In this document: in pieces, positions 42,929-51,751 of the stretch
Layout: each line of letters opens with the position of its first letter
Position numbering within the stretch: position 1 is the first letter of the stretch
Origin: an uncultured Mesonia sp.
Lineage (GTDB): Bacteria; Bacteroidota; Bacteroidia; Flavobacteriales; Flavobacteriaceae
DNA length: 64,000 nucleotides
Reading direction: 5' to 3'
Assembly: GCA_947494545.1 (NCBI GenBank)
Contig: CANLVH010000002.1
Span: 124,001 to 188,000, forward strand
The notes under the pieces: generated by a model
The model's input: only the letters and a program-made list of their open reading frames with translations
Database searches by the model: none
What the model was told of the DNA's origin: nothing
Program-made: the position numbers and the translations under genes

Positions 42929-44176
42929 ATGAAAAAAACTTTACTAGTATTATTTCTAACTTTTAGCTTCGGAATCTATGCACAAACTGAGTATAAAAAA
43001 GGATTTTACATTGATAACTTTGGTAATAAGATAGAGGGCTATATAAAATATGAAGATTGGAAGTATACACCTTCCACTTTTAACTATAAAGAATCTCCAA
43101 ATTCTGCCATAAAGACGATTTCTATTGAAAACGCAAAAGTATTTGCATTTGATAATTTTAAGCAGTATGAAAGATATACTGTTAAAATAGACACTTCCGC
43201 AACACAATTAAAAAACTTAGACTACGAAAGGAATCCATTTTTTAAAGAAAAGACAATCTATCTAGAAAAATTATTGGATGGCAGTGCTAAATTATATTTA
43301 TACAATTCTACAAGCACGAAAAACAAATATTTTTACAGTACCAGCTCCGACATTCCAGAACAATTAGTTTTTAAAGAATATATGGTTAGCAAGAATGGTA
43401 ATACACCAAAAATGGCTGTAAATGAATATTATAAACAACAAATATTAAATAATTTAGATTGTGAATCTATTACTAAAAACAAGGTTAGCGGTTTAGATTA
43501 TAAAGAAAGAAATTTACGGAAAATTTTTAAAGATTATAATTTGTGTGAAAACAATAATTACAGAGCTTATTATGATGAAGATACAGAAATTAAAAAAGAT
43601 GCCTTTGCTTTGTCTATAAGACCCGGTGTAACATATTCTACAATAGATTTTACTTTTTTGCAATCTATAGGTGTTGATCGAAGTGCTAGTTTAGATTATG
43701 AATTAGGTTATAGAATAGGTGTAGAATTAGAATATACTTTACCTTTTAATAATAATAAATGGAGCTTAATTCTAGAACCCTTATATACTCATTATAAGTC
43801 ACAAACCTTTGTAAAAAATACTTTAGATAGTGATTATTTTACTAATAACGAAAATGTAAATGTAGAGTATAACAGTTTTGGTGCGCAAGTAGGCATACGC
43901 TATTACTTCTTCTTGAATGAAGAATCGAGTATTTTTATTAATGCAAGATACTATCAGCAATTTTTTGTCCCAAGTTCTAGCTTTGCTTTTGAAAGATCTA
44001 AAGACTATACTTTCTACGAATCTACCAATAGCATAAGCTTAGGTGCCGGCTACAATTTTAACAGAAAGTTTTCTGTAGAATTAAATTATGTTCCTGCGCG
44101 GGCGCTAATTTCTAACTTCAACTACACCGCCAAATTAAGGGAAGTGTCTCTTACTTTAGGATACAATTTTCTTTAG
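42929..44176 (+). CDS. Outer-membrane beta-barrel protein
   Basis: This 415-residue protein has a signal peptide (LLVLFLTFSFGIYAQ, to about residue 19). The N-terminal half (about 20-215) is a soluble-looking domain with GFYIDNFGNKIEGYIKYEDWKYTP. The C-terminal half (about 225-415) is a small barrel of the OmpA/PorT kind (FALSIRPGVTYS, YRIGVELEYTLPF, GAQVGIRYYFFL, SISLGAGYNFN, EVSLTLGYNFL) ending in a terminal aromatic residue, the usual barrel-assembly signal. The ligand is unknown. It is monocistronic and convergent with the oxoamine synthase gene. Confidence 0.83.
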   Translation: MKKTLLVLFLTFSFGIYAQTEYKKGFYIDNFGNKIEGYIKYEDWKYTPSTFNYKESPNSAIKTISIENAKVFAFDNFKQYERYTVKIDTSATQLKNLDYERNPFFKEKTIYLEKLLDGSAKLYLYNSTSTKNKYFYSTSSDIPEQLVFKEYMVSKNGNTPKMAVNEYYKQQILNNLDCESITKNKVSGLDYKERNLRKIFKDYNLCENNNYRAYYDEDTEIKKDAFALSIRPGVTYSTIDFTFLQSIGVDRSASLDYELGYRIGVELEYTLPFNNNKWSLILEPLYTHYKSQTFVKNTLDSDYFTNNENVNVEYNSFGAQVGIRYYFFLNEESSIFINARYYQQFFVPSSSFAFERSKDYTFYESTNSISLGAGYNFNRKFSVELNYVPARALISNFNYTAKLREVSLTLGYNFL

Positions 44177-44192
44177 TTAAATAATTAATATA

Positions 44193-44226
44193 AAAAAAAG
44201 ACGCTTTTCAATAAGCGTCTTTTTTT
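44193..44226. terminator. Bidirectional terminator between the barrel gene and the oxoamine synthase gene
   Basis: AAAAAAGACGCTT and AAGCGTCTTTTTTT form a 13-bp stem with a 6-base loop, flanked by A and T runs, between convergent genes. Confidence 0.87.
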
Positions 44227-44247
44227 GTGATATATTTTGAAAAATTT

Positions 44248-45507
44248 TTAAGCTCCCAAAGTTTCAGAAACACCGGAAGACATGCGTTTATATAAACCGC
44301 TTTCTAATCTTTCTCTTATAGCAGAGAACGCTTTCAAAGTAGCATCAATATCTTCCATTGTGTGTAATGCAGTAGGAATCATTCGAAGTAAAATAAGTCC
44401 TTTAGGAATTACAGGATAAACAACAATACTACAAAAAACGCCATGATTTTCGCGTAAATCTCGCACTAATGCCATAGCTTCAGGTACTGTTCCTTTCAAG
44501 TAAACCGGGGTTACACAACTTTGTGTAGTTCCAATATCAAAACCGCGTTCTTTTAAACCACTTTGTAAGGCGTTTACATTTTCCCACAGTTTATCTTTTA
44601 ATTCTGGCATGCTGCGTAGCATATCCAAACGTTTTAAAGCACCAACCACCAATTGCATTTGCAATGATTTTGCAAACATTTGTGAACGTAAGTTATACTT
44701 TAAATAATCTATAATTTCTTGATCTGCCGCTATAAAAGCACCGGTACTGGCCATAGATTTTGCAAAAGTAGCAAAGTAAACGTCAATATCATCTTGTACG
44801 CCTTGCTCCTCTCCTGCTCCGGCCCCGGTTTTTCCTAAAGTACCAAATCCGTGCGCATCATCTACAAAAAGTCTGAAATTATATTTTTCTTTAAGAGCAA
44901 CAATTTCTTTTAAACGACCTTGTTCTCCTCGCATTCCAAAAACCCCTTCCGAAATTAATAAAATTCCGCCACCGGTTTGTTCAGCTATTTTTTCTGCGCG
45001 TTTAAGGTTTTTTTCAATACTTTCTACATCGTTATGTTTGTAGGTAAAACGTTTTCCTAAATGCAATCTAACGCCATCTATTATACAAGCGTGTGCATCT
45101 ACATCATAAACAATAACATCGTCTTTTCCTACCAAAGCATCTATGGTACTTACCATACCTTGATAACCAAAATTAAGAAGATATGCTGCATCCTTTTTTA
45201 CAAACTCTGCCAACTCGTTTTGTAGTTGCTCATGCAACTCTGTATGGCCGCTCATCATTCTGGCGCCCATTGGGTAAGCAGAACCGTATTTTTTACCGGC
45301 TTCGGCGTCTACTTTTCTTACTTCAGGATGATTGGCCAAGCCAAGATAATCGTTCACACTCCAAGTAATAACTTCTTTTCCTTGAAATTTCATACGGTTA
45401 CTTATCTCGCCTTCTAATTTTGGAAATACAAAATATCCTTCTGCTTGACTGGCCCATTTTCCTAACGGACCTTTATCTTTATATATTTTTGCAAATAAAT
45501 CTACCAT
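44248..45507 (-). CDS. Alpha-oxoamine synthase family PLP enzyme, probable cysteate/serine acyltransferase
   Basis: This 419-residue protein is a fold-type I alpha-oxoamine synthase, the family of serine palmitoyltransferase and KBL. It has ITWSVNDYLGLANHPEV, GARMMSGHTELHEQLQNELAEF, YDVDAHACIIDG, the Asp/His pair in FVDDAHGFGTLG (216-222) and the PLP Lys250 in FATFAKSMASTGAF. Such enzymes condense an amino acid with an acyl-thioester. A cysteine-synthase-like gene lies 235 bases upstream on the same strand. The pair is what I would expect for sulfonolipid (capnine) synthesis: cysteate plus acyl-ACP gives 3-ketocapnine. Serine palmitoyltransferase is the alternative. Confidence 0.8.
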   Translation of the reverse strand: MVDLFAKIYKDKGPLGKWASQAEGYFVFPKLEGEISNRMKFQGKEVITWSVNDYLGLANHPEVRKVDAEAGKKYGSAYPMGARMMSGHTELHEQLQNELAEFVKKDAAYLLNFGYQGMVSTIDALVGKDDVIVYDVDAHACIIDGVRLHLGKRFTYKHNDVESIEKNLKRAEKIAEQTGGGILLISEGVFGMRGEQGRLKEIVALKEKYNFRLFVDDAHGFGTLGKTGAGAGEEQGVQDDIDVYFATFAKSMASTGAFIAADQEIIDYLKYNLRSQMFAKSLQMQLVVGALKRLDMLRSMPELKDKLWENVNALQSGLKERGFDIGTTQSCVTPVYLKGTVPEAMALVRDLRENHGVFCSIVVYPVIPKGLILLRMIPTALHTMEDIDATLKAFSAIRERLESGLYKRMSSGVSETLGA

Positions 45508-45742
45508 GTAATTTTGATTTTAAACCAAGCGGCAAAAGTATTAAAATAAATCTTATTACCTTGCTTAACAACTTGATTTGTTTAATATAATTACCTCTTA
45601 ATCAAAAAGGTGCAACTAAAATATTCTTGATTTTTTTAAAACTTACTGTTTATTCTGCTAGAGCACATTTTAGTTTGATAAAAAGTATAAACCGAAGCTA
45701 ATCATCGGTTTGCAACAAAATTTTACCCGTTTACTTTACGGA
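45508..45742. other. 235-base gap between the PLP enzymes
   Basis: AT-rich with no coding signal. Near the start of the cysteine-synthase-like 3' end there is a one-mismatch copy of the interspersed word (CTTTACGGAT at 45734-45743). No clear terminator hairpin, so the two genes could still be cotranscribed. Confidence 0.5.
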
Positions 45743-46783
45743 TTACTTTATGTATTCTACTTTTTCTGCTCCTACATTGTTTTCGCTATCCGAAAAACCT
45801 TGTTCTTGCATCCAATTGTCGCTATATATTTTACTCATATAACGCGAGCCGTGATCAGGGAAAATAATAACTACTTTACTGTTTGCATCAAACTCACCTT
45901 CTTCTTCCAGTTGCTTTACACCTTGAAAAGCCGCTCCGCTAGTATAGCCTACAAAAAGACCTTCTGTACGTGCAATATTGCGAGCAGTATGTGCGGCAGC
46001 TTCGTCAGAAACTTTTACAAATCTGTCTATAATATCAAAATCTGTAGCAGTAGGAATAAGATTTTTCCCCAAACCTTCTATTCTGTACGGATAAATCTCG
46101 TTCGGGTCTAATTCTTTACTTTCGTGATATTTTTTTAAAACAGAACCATAAGCATCAATACCTATAATTTTTATATCGGGGTTTTGCTCTTTTAAATATC
46201 TTGCCGTACCAGAAATAGTACCGCCGGTACCACTACAAGCTATTAAATGCGTAATTTCACCTTCGGTTTGCTTCCAAATTTCCGGGCCGGTTGTGCGGTA
46301 ATGCGCATCTATGTTAAGTTCATTAAAATATTGATTGATGTAAACAGAACCTTTAATTTCTTGGTGCAAACGTTTTGCCACTTGGTAATAAGACCTAGAA
46401 TCGTCCGGGGCAACGTGTGCGGGACAAACATAGACTTTTGCACCCATGGTTTTTAGCATGTCTATTTTATCTGTAGAAGATTTAGAGCTTACTGCCAAAA
46501 TACAATCGTAACCTTTTATTACGCTTACCATAGCAATACTAAAACCTGTATTGCCAGAAGTAGTTTCTATAATGGTATCTCCCGGCTTTAAAATTCCTTT
46601 ACGCTCTGCTTCTTCAATAATATAAAGAGCAATCCTGTCTTTTGTACTATGACCTGGATTAAATGCCTCTACTTTAGCATAAAAATCGCCGTCAAAGTCT
46701 GTTGTTATACGGTTTAATTTGATCAGAGGGGTATCACCTATGAGTTGTAATACATCGTTATAAACCTGTAAGTCTTCTCTCAT
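45743..46783 (-). CDS. Cysteine synthase/CBS-like PLP enzyme, possible cysteate synthase
   Basis: This 346-residue protein belongs to fold-type II, beta family. It has [28 protein letters not shown] with the PLP Lys48, [15 protein letters not shown] (74-84) and the phosphate-binding glycine loop [16 protein letters not shown]. The pattern NPGHSTKDR differs from the usual NPxGSxKDR of CysK/CysM, suggesting a different substrate. The next gene downstream is an oxoamine synthase that would use cysteate, so cysteate synthase (sulfite plus phosphoserine) is a reasonable inference. Ordinary O-acetylserine sulfhydrylase or CBS remains possible. Confidence 0.78.
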   Translation of the reverse strand: MREDLQVYNDVLQLIGDTPLIKLNRITTDFDGDFYAKVEAFNPGHSTKDRIALYIIEEAERKGILKPGDTIIETTSGNTGFSIAMVSVIKGYDCILAVSSKSSTDKIDMLKTMGAKVYVCPAHVAPDDSRSYYQVAKRLHQEIKGSVYINQYFNELNIDAHYRTTGPEIWKQTEGEITHLIACSGTGGTISGTARYLKEQNPDIKIIGIDAYGSVLKKYHESKELDPNEIYPYRIEGLGKNLIPTATDFDIIDRFVKVSDEAAAHTARNIARTEGLFVGYTSGAAFQGVKQLEEEGEFDANSKVVIIFPDHGSRYMSKIYSDNWMQEQGFSDSENNVGAEKVEYIK

Positions 46784-46876
46784 AAATTGATGTTTCTTAT
46801 TTAAGAGTACAAATACTATTCTTCAGTGAAAACTAGATTTGTACAAAACACGGCAAATTTACATGTTTTTTTTTAA

Positions 46877-48940
46877 TTATTCAGTAATTCCTTCTAAGTC
46901 TAATAAAAATGCATAATCTTCTGCAACTTCTTTTAGAGCTTCAAAACGCCCTGAAGCACCGCCGTGACCTGCATCCATATTAATATGGAATAATAATTTG
47001 TTATTATCTGTTTTCATTTCTCGTAATTTTGCAATCCATTTTGCCGGTTCCCAATATTGCACTTGCGAATCGTGAAAGCCGGTGGTAACCAACATATTTG
47101 GATAATCTTGCGCTTTTACATTATCGTAAGGCGAATATTTTTTCATATAATCATAATATTCTTTCTTATTAGGATTGCCCCACTCGTCATATTCTCCCGT
47201 CGTAAGCGGAATGGTATCGTCTAACATCGTACTTAAAACATCTACAAAAGGAACGGCTGCGATAATACCGTTATATAATTCTGGTGCCATGTTGGCAATG
47301 CCGCCCATTAGCATTCCGCCGGCAGATCCGCCCATAGCGTATAAATGTTTTGCTGAAGTATATTTTTGCTGAATTAAATACTCCGATGCCGCAATAAAAT
47401 CTGTAAACGTGTTCATTTTATGCAGCAATTTTCCATCATCGTACCATTTTCTACCCAAATATTCGCCACCACGAACGTGGGCGATTGCAAAAATAAATCC
47501 GCGATCCAACAAACTTAGTCTACTAGTTGAAAAAGTAGGATCTGTTGTGTGGCCGTAACTTCCGTAAGCATATTGTAATAATGGCCGGTTGCCTTTTCGC
47601 TCAATTCCTTTTTTATAGACTAAAGAAATTGGTATTTCTTTCCCGTCTTTGGCAGTTGCCCAAATACGCTCGGTAGCATAATTATTTTTATCAAAAGAAG
47701 GGTCTAAAACCTCCTGCTCTTTCATAACCGTGCTGGTTTTTGACTTCATATTATAATCTACAACAGAAGCCGGCGATGCTAAACCAGTATGGGCATAGCG
47801 TAAAACAGTAGTGTCAAACTCCGGATTACTGCCTGTCCCGGCGGTGTAAGTTTCGCTTTTAAAGGGCAAGTAAAAATCTTCTGTACCATCCCAACGGATT
47901 ACTCTAATTTTATTTAAACCTTGAAAACGCTCTGTTACAACCAAATATTCTTTAAAAATATCTACATCTTCCAATAAAACCTCGTCGCGATGCCCAATTA
48001 CTTCTTCCCAATTTTCAGGAGTGGTTTTTGTCACCGGTGTTTTCATCAATTTAAAATTGGTTGCCTGGTCTTTATTGGTAAGAACATAAAAATGCCCTTC
48101 AAAATGAGCAATGCCATATTCTAAACCACGTTTTCGTGGTGCAAATAATTTGAAATCGCCACGCGGCTCATCAGCATCCAAAAATTGGTACTCGTCACTC
48201 ATCGTGCTGCTGCTACCTATAATTATATATTTTCTGGATTTCGATTTGTAAACATAGGTATTAAAGGTATCGTCGTCTTCTTGGTAAACCAATAAATCTT
48301 TTTCAGGATTCTCACCTAAAACATGCTGGTAAATCTGATTAGACCGCAAGGTTTCTTCGTCTTTACGCGTATAAAATAGAGTTTTGTTATCGTTGGCCCA
48401 AACCGAGCTTCCGGTAGTGGTTTCTATTTTGGTTGGATAAACTTCGCCGGTTTTTAAATTTTTAATTTGAATGGTATATTTTCTTCGGCTCACCGTATCT
48501 ACACCAAAAGCCGCCATTGTATTATCCGGACTTATGCTTATGCCAGATAATTTAAAGTAGGCGTGCTCTCTGGCCATTTCGTTACAATCAAACAAAATTT
48601 CTTCGGTATTTTCTAAGCTTTCTTTTTTCCGACAATAAACCGGATAATCTGCACCGGTTTCAAAACGTACATAATACCAATAGCCATTCTTTTTGTAAGG
48701 AACCGAGCTGTCATCTTCTTTAATACGCGCTCTCATTTCCGTAAACAAATCTTTCTGGAAATCTTTGGTATGCGCGGTCATCGCATCGTTATAGGCATTT
48801 TCTTCATTTAAATAATTTAAGACATCTTGGTCGTCCCTATCGTTCATCCAAAAATAATTGTCTACACGTTCGTGGTTATGGATGTTTAATTTTTTAGCTA
48901 TTTTTTTCGCTTTAGGCGGAATTATCTCGGTCTGAATCAT
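46877..48940 (-). CDS. Prolyl oligopeptidase family serine peptidase (S9A, oligopeptidase B-like)
   Basis: About 687 residues from ATG 48940; an upstream TTG is less likely. An N-terminal beta-propeller (about 70-400) caps the C-terminal alpha/beta-hydrolase. The triad is visible as Ser in MGGSAGGMLMG, Asp in TGFHDSQVQYWEPAKW and His in DAGHGGASGRFE. RPLLQYAYGSYGH and FAIAHVRGGEYLGRKWYDDGKLLHKMNTF are typical of oligopeptidase B. It lacks a signal peptide and should cleave short peptides after basic residues in the cytoplasm. Its exact specificity is unproven. Confidence 0.94.
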   Translation of the reverse strand: MIQTEIIPPKAKKIAKKLNIHNHERVDNYFWMNDRDDQDVLNYLNEENAYNDAMTAHTKDFQKDLFTEMRARIKEDDSSVPYKKNGYWYYVRFETGADYPVYCRKKESLENTEEILFDCNEMAREHAYFKLSGISISPDNTMAAFGVDTVSRRKYTIQIKNLKTGEVYPTKIETTTGSSVWANDNKTLFYTRKDEETLRSNQIYQHVLGENPEKDLLVYQEDDDTFNTYVYKSKSRKYIIIGSSSTMSDEYQFLDADEPRGDFKLFAPRKRGLEYGIAHFEGHFYVLTNKDQATNFKLMKTPVTKTTPENWEEVIGHRDEVLLEDVDIFKEYLVVTERFQGLNKIRVIRWDGTEDFYLPFKSETYTAGTGSNPEFDTTVLRYAHTGLASPASVVDYNMKSKTSTVMKEQEVLDPSFDKNNYATERIWATAKDGKEIPISLVYKKGIERKGNRPLLQYAYGSYGHTTDPTFSTSRLSLLDRGFIFAIAHVRGGEYLGRKWYDDGKLLHKMNTFTDFIAASEYLIQQKYTSAKHLYAMGGSAGGMLMGGIANMAPELYNGIIAAVPFVDVLSTMLDDTIPLTTGEYDEWGNPNKKEYYDYMKKYSPYDNVKAQDYPNMLVTTGFHDSQVQYWEPAKWIAKLREMKTDNNKLLFHINMDAGHGGASGRFEALKEVAEDYAFLLDLEGITE

Positions 48941-49020
48941 AGATTTAATTTTGAAATGCAAATTTAAGGTTTCACATCCAGATAATGCATTAAATTAGAA
49001 TAGGAATTAGATAGAATCTG

Positions 49021-49028
49021 TATTTTTG
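49021..49028 (+). promoter_or_regulatory. -7 promoter element TATTTTTG of the ybaB gene
   Basis: It fits TAnnTTTG, 26 bases before the ATG at 49055; no clear -33 TTG. Confidence 0.45.
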
Positions 49029-49054
49029 TATTTAAACAAAAAAAACGATAAGCT

Positions 49055-49369
49055 ATGTTTGGAGATATGATGAATAAACTGCAAGAAACGCAGAAAAAAG
49101 TAGAAGAAACAAAAGAACGCCTAAATAATGTTACGTTACAGGAATCTTCTAACGATAATTTGCTAAAAGTTACCATTACTGCCAACCGCGAAATTAAAAA
49201 TATTGAGGTTGCCGAAGACTTGTTGCAAGACAAAGAGCAATTAGAAGATTATTTGGTATTAACAGTAAACAAAGCCATACAAAAAGCCACCGAAGTAAAC
49301 GAAGCAGAACTTGGGGCGGTTGCCAAAGAAGGCATGCCAAACATTCCGGGAATGGATATGTTTAAATAG
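49055..49369 (+). CDS. YbaB/EbfC family nucleoid-associated protein
   Basis: This 104-residue protein has the YbaB layout: a coiled N-terminal helix ([21 protein letters not shown]), a three-stranded sheet ([22 protein letters not shown]) and C-terminal helices ending in [11 protein letters not shown]. YbaB forms DNA-binding dimers with a tweezers shape. In many bacteria it sits beside dnaX/recR; here it stands alone with its own promoter and terminator. Confidence 0.93.
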   Translation: MFGDMMNKLQETQKKVEETKERLNNVTLQESSNDNLLKVTITANREIKNIEVAEDLLQDKEQLEDYLVLTVNKAIQKATEVNEAELGAVAKEGMPNIPGMDMFK

Positions 49370-49399
49370 TTATTGTAGCTAAGCTTTAAATAACAACAT

Positions 49400-49443
49400 A
49401 AGCAGCAAAGGTTAGTTTTAAAAACTTGCTTTGCTGCTTTTTT
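49400..49443 (+). terminator. Terminator of the ybaB gene
   Basis: AAGCAGCAAAG and CTTTGCTGCTT form an 11-bp stem with an 18-base loop, followed by a T run. Confidence 0.82.
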
Positions 49444-49549
49444 ATTCTACTGATATTTTTCCATTCAAATTCTTAAACTTAAAAAGGTGAGCGACATATT
49501 TTGGCGCGCTTATGACCTAGATTTGTTTTACATCTAAAAAATATAAACT

Positions 49550-50602
49550 ATGTCTGTAGGAAATGATATATACGACTTATTTAAAAAAAATTATCACGTA
49601 GATCCCACCAATTTATTTTATTTAACCTTTAAAAGGGTTCCGTCTGTTTCTATTGAACGTAATATAAATATTAAAGAGCTTTACGGATATTTAAAAAATG
49701 AATTTAAAGGTAAACTCAAAGATTTTATAAGTGTTGAATATAATGATGCAGAAGAGGAAGATAGCTTTTATAAAGCGGAAGCATATTTTGTGCTGAACGA
49801 AAAAATGATAGTTTTTCTACACAAAGCTTATACTTTGGTACAACTATTTTATGTTTCAGAAACAAAAAATTATGCCTTAGAAATTAGGGCAGCGCTTAAA
49901 AATTTTAAAATAGAAGAAGAAAAAGAATTACCAAAAATTGAAGTTATTATAAATAGGGGCTCTCGATTTACAACAGAAACCAAAAATTTAAAACCGCCAA
50001 AGCTTGACCTTAAAGCAAATTACAACGACGATTTTCTGGAAGAACATACCATTATTACAAATCGTTTGAATACCGAAAATGATAAGGGCATCATATTATT
50101 GCATGGCAAACCGGGCACCGGGAAAACCACCTATATAAAACACCTGGCCGGAAGCGTAAAAAAACAAGTTATTTTTATGCCACCCAATCTGGCTGCTTCG
50201 ATAACCAGTCCGACATTAATGGAATTAATGCTGGATAATCCCAATTCTGTTTTGATTATAGAAGATGCAGAAAATGTTATACAAGACCGTGAACGCAATG
50301 GCAACTCCCCTATTTCGGCCTTGCTGAATTTATCTGACGGCTTGCTTTCAGATTGCTTGAACATCCAGATTATTTGTACCTTTAACACCGATTTGTCTAA
50401 TGTAGATAAAGCCTTGATGCGCAAAGGCAGGCTAATTAGCAAATACGAGTTTAAAGCTTTAGAAACAGAAAAAGCAAATTCACTTTCCCAAAAATTGGGA
50501 TATACCGGTTTGTTTACCGAACCAAAAGTGCTGAGCGATATTTACAATCAAAAGGATAAAACCCACCAGCTTGCTAAAAAACGAATTGGGTTTTCTCTCT
50601 AA
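49550..50602 (+). CDS. AAA family ATPase
   Basis: This 350-residue protein has an unfamiliar N-terminal domain (about 1-165) and one AAA domain: Walker A GILLLHGKPGTGKTTYI (about 181-197), Walker B SVLIIEDAENVI, sensor-1 like ICTFNTDLSNVDKALMRKGRLISKYEF (Arg finger region) and a short lid. The pattern resembles the BCS1/CDC48-type 'AAA family ATPase' of Bacteroidota. Neither a partner gene nor a protease domain is adjacent. A TAGATTTG -7 element lies at 49518-49525. Biological role unknown. Confidence 0.83.
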   Translation: MSVGNDIYDLFKKNYHVDPTNLFYLTFKRVPSVSIERNINIKELYGYLKNEFKGKLKDFISVEYNDAEEEDSFYKAEAYFVLNEKMIVFLHKAYTLVQLFYVSETKNYALEIRAALKNFKIEEEKELPKIEVIINRGSRFTTETKNLKPPKLDLKANYNDDFLEEHTIITNRLNTENDKGIILLHGKPGTGKTTYIKHLAGSVKKQVIFMPPNLAASITSPTLMELMLDNPNSVLIIEDAENVIQDRERNGNSPISALLNLSDGLLSDCLNIQIICTFNTDLSNVDKALMRKGRLISKYEFKALETEKANSLSQKLGYTGLFTEPKVLSDIYNQKDKTHQLAKKRIGFSL

Positions 50603-50620
50603 TTATAATTTCGGGGGTTT

Positions 50621-51646
50621 TCATATCAAATTTTGCAAAACCTTTATAAAATTTTCATGCATCTCTTCCGTATAATCTAGATGCGTAACGATGCGCATTT
50701 TACCTTCGCCCATTGCGCTTATGCCGATGTTCTTTTCTTCTAGCTTTTGCATAAACTGTTGCTGACTTAAAACTGCTTCATTTAAATAGAAAATAATAAT
50801 GTTGGTTTCTACCGGCTCTACTTCTTTAATATAATCTTGTTTGCTCAAAGTTTCGGCAAGTTCTTTTGCGCGTTGATGATCTTCTTCCAAACGTTCTATA
50901 TTATTTTCTAAAGCATACAATCCTGCCGCGGCCATAAATCCTATTTGTCGCATTCCGCCACCCAAAACTTTCCGAACACGCATGGCGTTTTTCATTAAAG
51001 CTTCTTCGCCTATTAAAACAGAGCCCAATGGCGTGCCCAAGCCTTTCGATAAACAAATAGAAATGGTATCGAACACTTCGCCATATTGTTTGAGAGTTTC
51101 GTTTTTGGCTACCAAAGCATTAAACAAACGCGCGCCATCCAAATGCAAACCCAGTTGGTTTTTATCGCAAACTTTACGGATATTTTCAATTTCCGTAAAG
51201 TCATAACACGCTCCACCACCTTTATTGGTCGTGTTTTCTAAACAAACCAAAGAAGTTAACGGACTGTGGTAAAAGTCCGGTGGATTGATAGCCGCTTCCA
51301 CCTGTTCTGCTGTTACCATTCCGCGATTACCATCTAATAATCTACACGAAACACCGCTGTTAAACGAAGCGCCGCCGCCTTCGTAATTATAAACGTGCGC
51401 CCATTTATCGCAAATAAGCTGTTCGCCGGGTTGGGTGTGTAATTTTATGGCCGCTTGGTTGGCCATACTTCCGGTAGGGAAAAACAGCGCTTTGTCTTTA
51501 CCAAACATTTTAGCCAAGCGCGACTCTAATTCGTTTACCGTAGAATCTTCTTTATAAACATCGTCGCCTACTTCTGCACTCATAATTGCTTCTAACATTG
51601 CGGGCGTTGGTTTGGTTACCGTATCGCTTTTTAGGTCTATTTTCAT
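50621..51646 (-). CDS. ltaE: Low-specificity L-threonine aldolase
   Basis: This 341-residue fold-type I PLP enzyme has IDLKSDTVTKPTPAMLEAI, GDDVYKEDSTVNELE, LFFPTGSMANQAAIK, LHLDGARLFNA (Asp binding the PLP pyridine N) and the PLP lysine in SICLSKGLGTPLGSVLIG. It cleaves threonine or allo-threonine into glycine and acetaldehyde. It is convergent with the AAA ATPase gene (18-base gap) and divergent from prfB. One exact CTTTACGGAA (51191-51200) and one 9/10 copy (51172-51181) lie within 30 bases of each other. Confidence 0.94.
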   Translation of the reverse strand: MKIDLKSDTVTKPTPAMLEAIMSAEVGDDVYKEDSTVNELESRLAKMFGKDKALFFPTGSMANQAAIKLHTQPGEQLICDKWAHVYNYEGGGASFNSGVSCRLLDGNRGMVTAEQVEAAINPPDFYHSPLTSLVCLENTTNKGGGACYDFTEIENIRKVCDKNQLGLHLDGARLFNALVAKNETLKQYGEVFDTISICLSKGLGTPLGSVLIGEEALMKNAMRVRKVLGGGMRQIGFMAAAGLYALENNIERLEEDHQRAKELAETLSKQDYIKEVEPVETNIIIFYLNEAVLSQQQFMQKLEEKNIGISAMGEGKMRIVTHLDYTEEMHENFIKVLQNLI

Positions 51647-51696
51647 ATACTTTTTCTTCTTTGGGTATAAAACTAAGAATTAGACCGGAAAAAGTT

Positions 51697-51725
51697 TTGA
51701 GAAACAGGTCTAAATTTTAATTTTG
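51697..51725 (+). promoter_or_regulatory. Promoter of prfB
   Basis: TTG (51697-51699), 18-base spacer, TAATTTTG (51718-51725): a good match to the Bacteroidota promoter consensus, with the start codon 26 bases beyond. Confidence 0.6.
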
Positions 51726-51751
51726 TTAGCAATAAACAAATCCGTAAAGAA

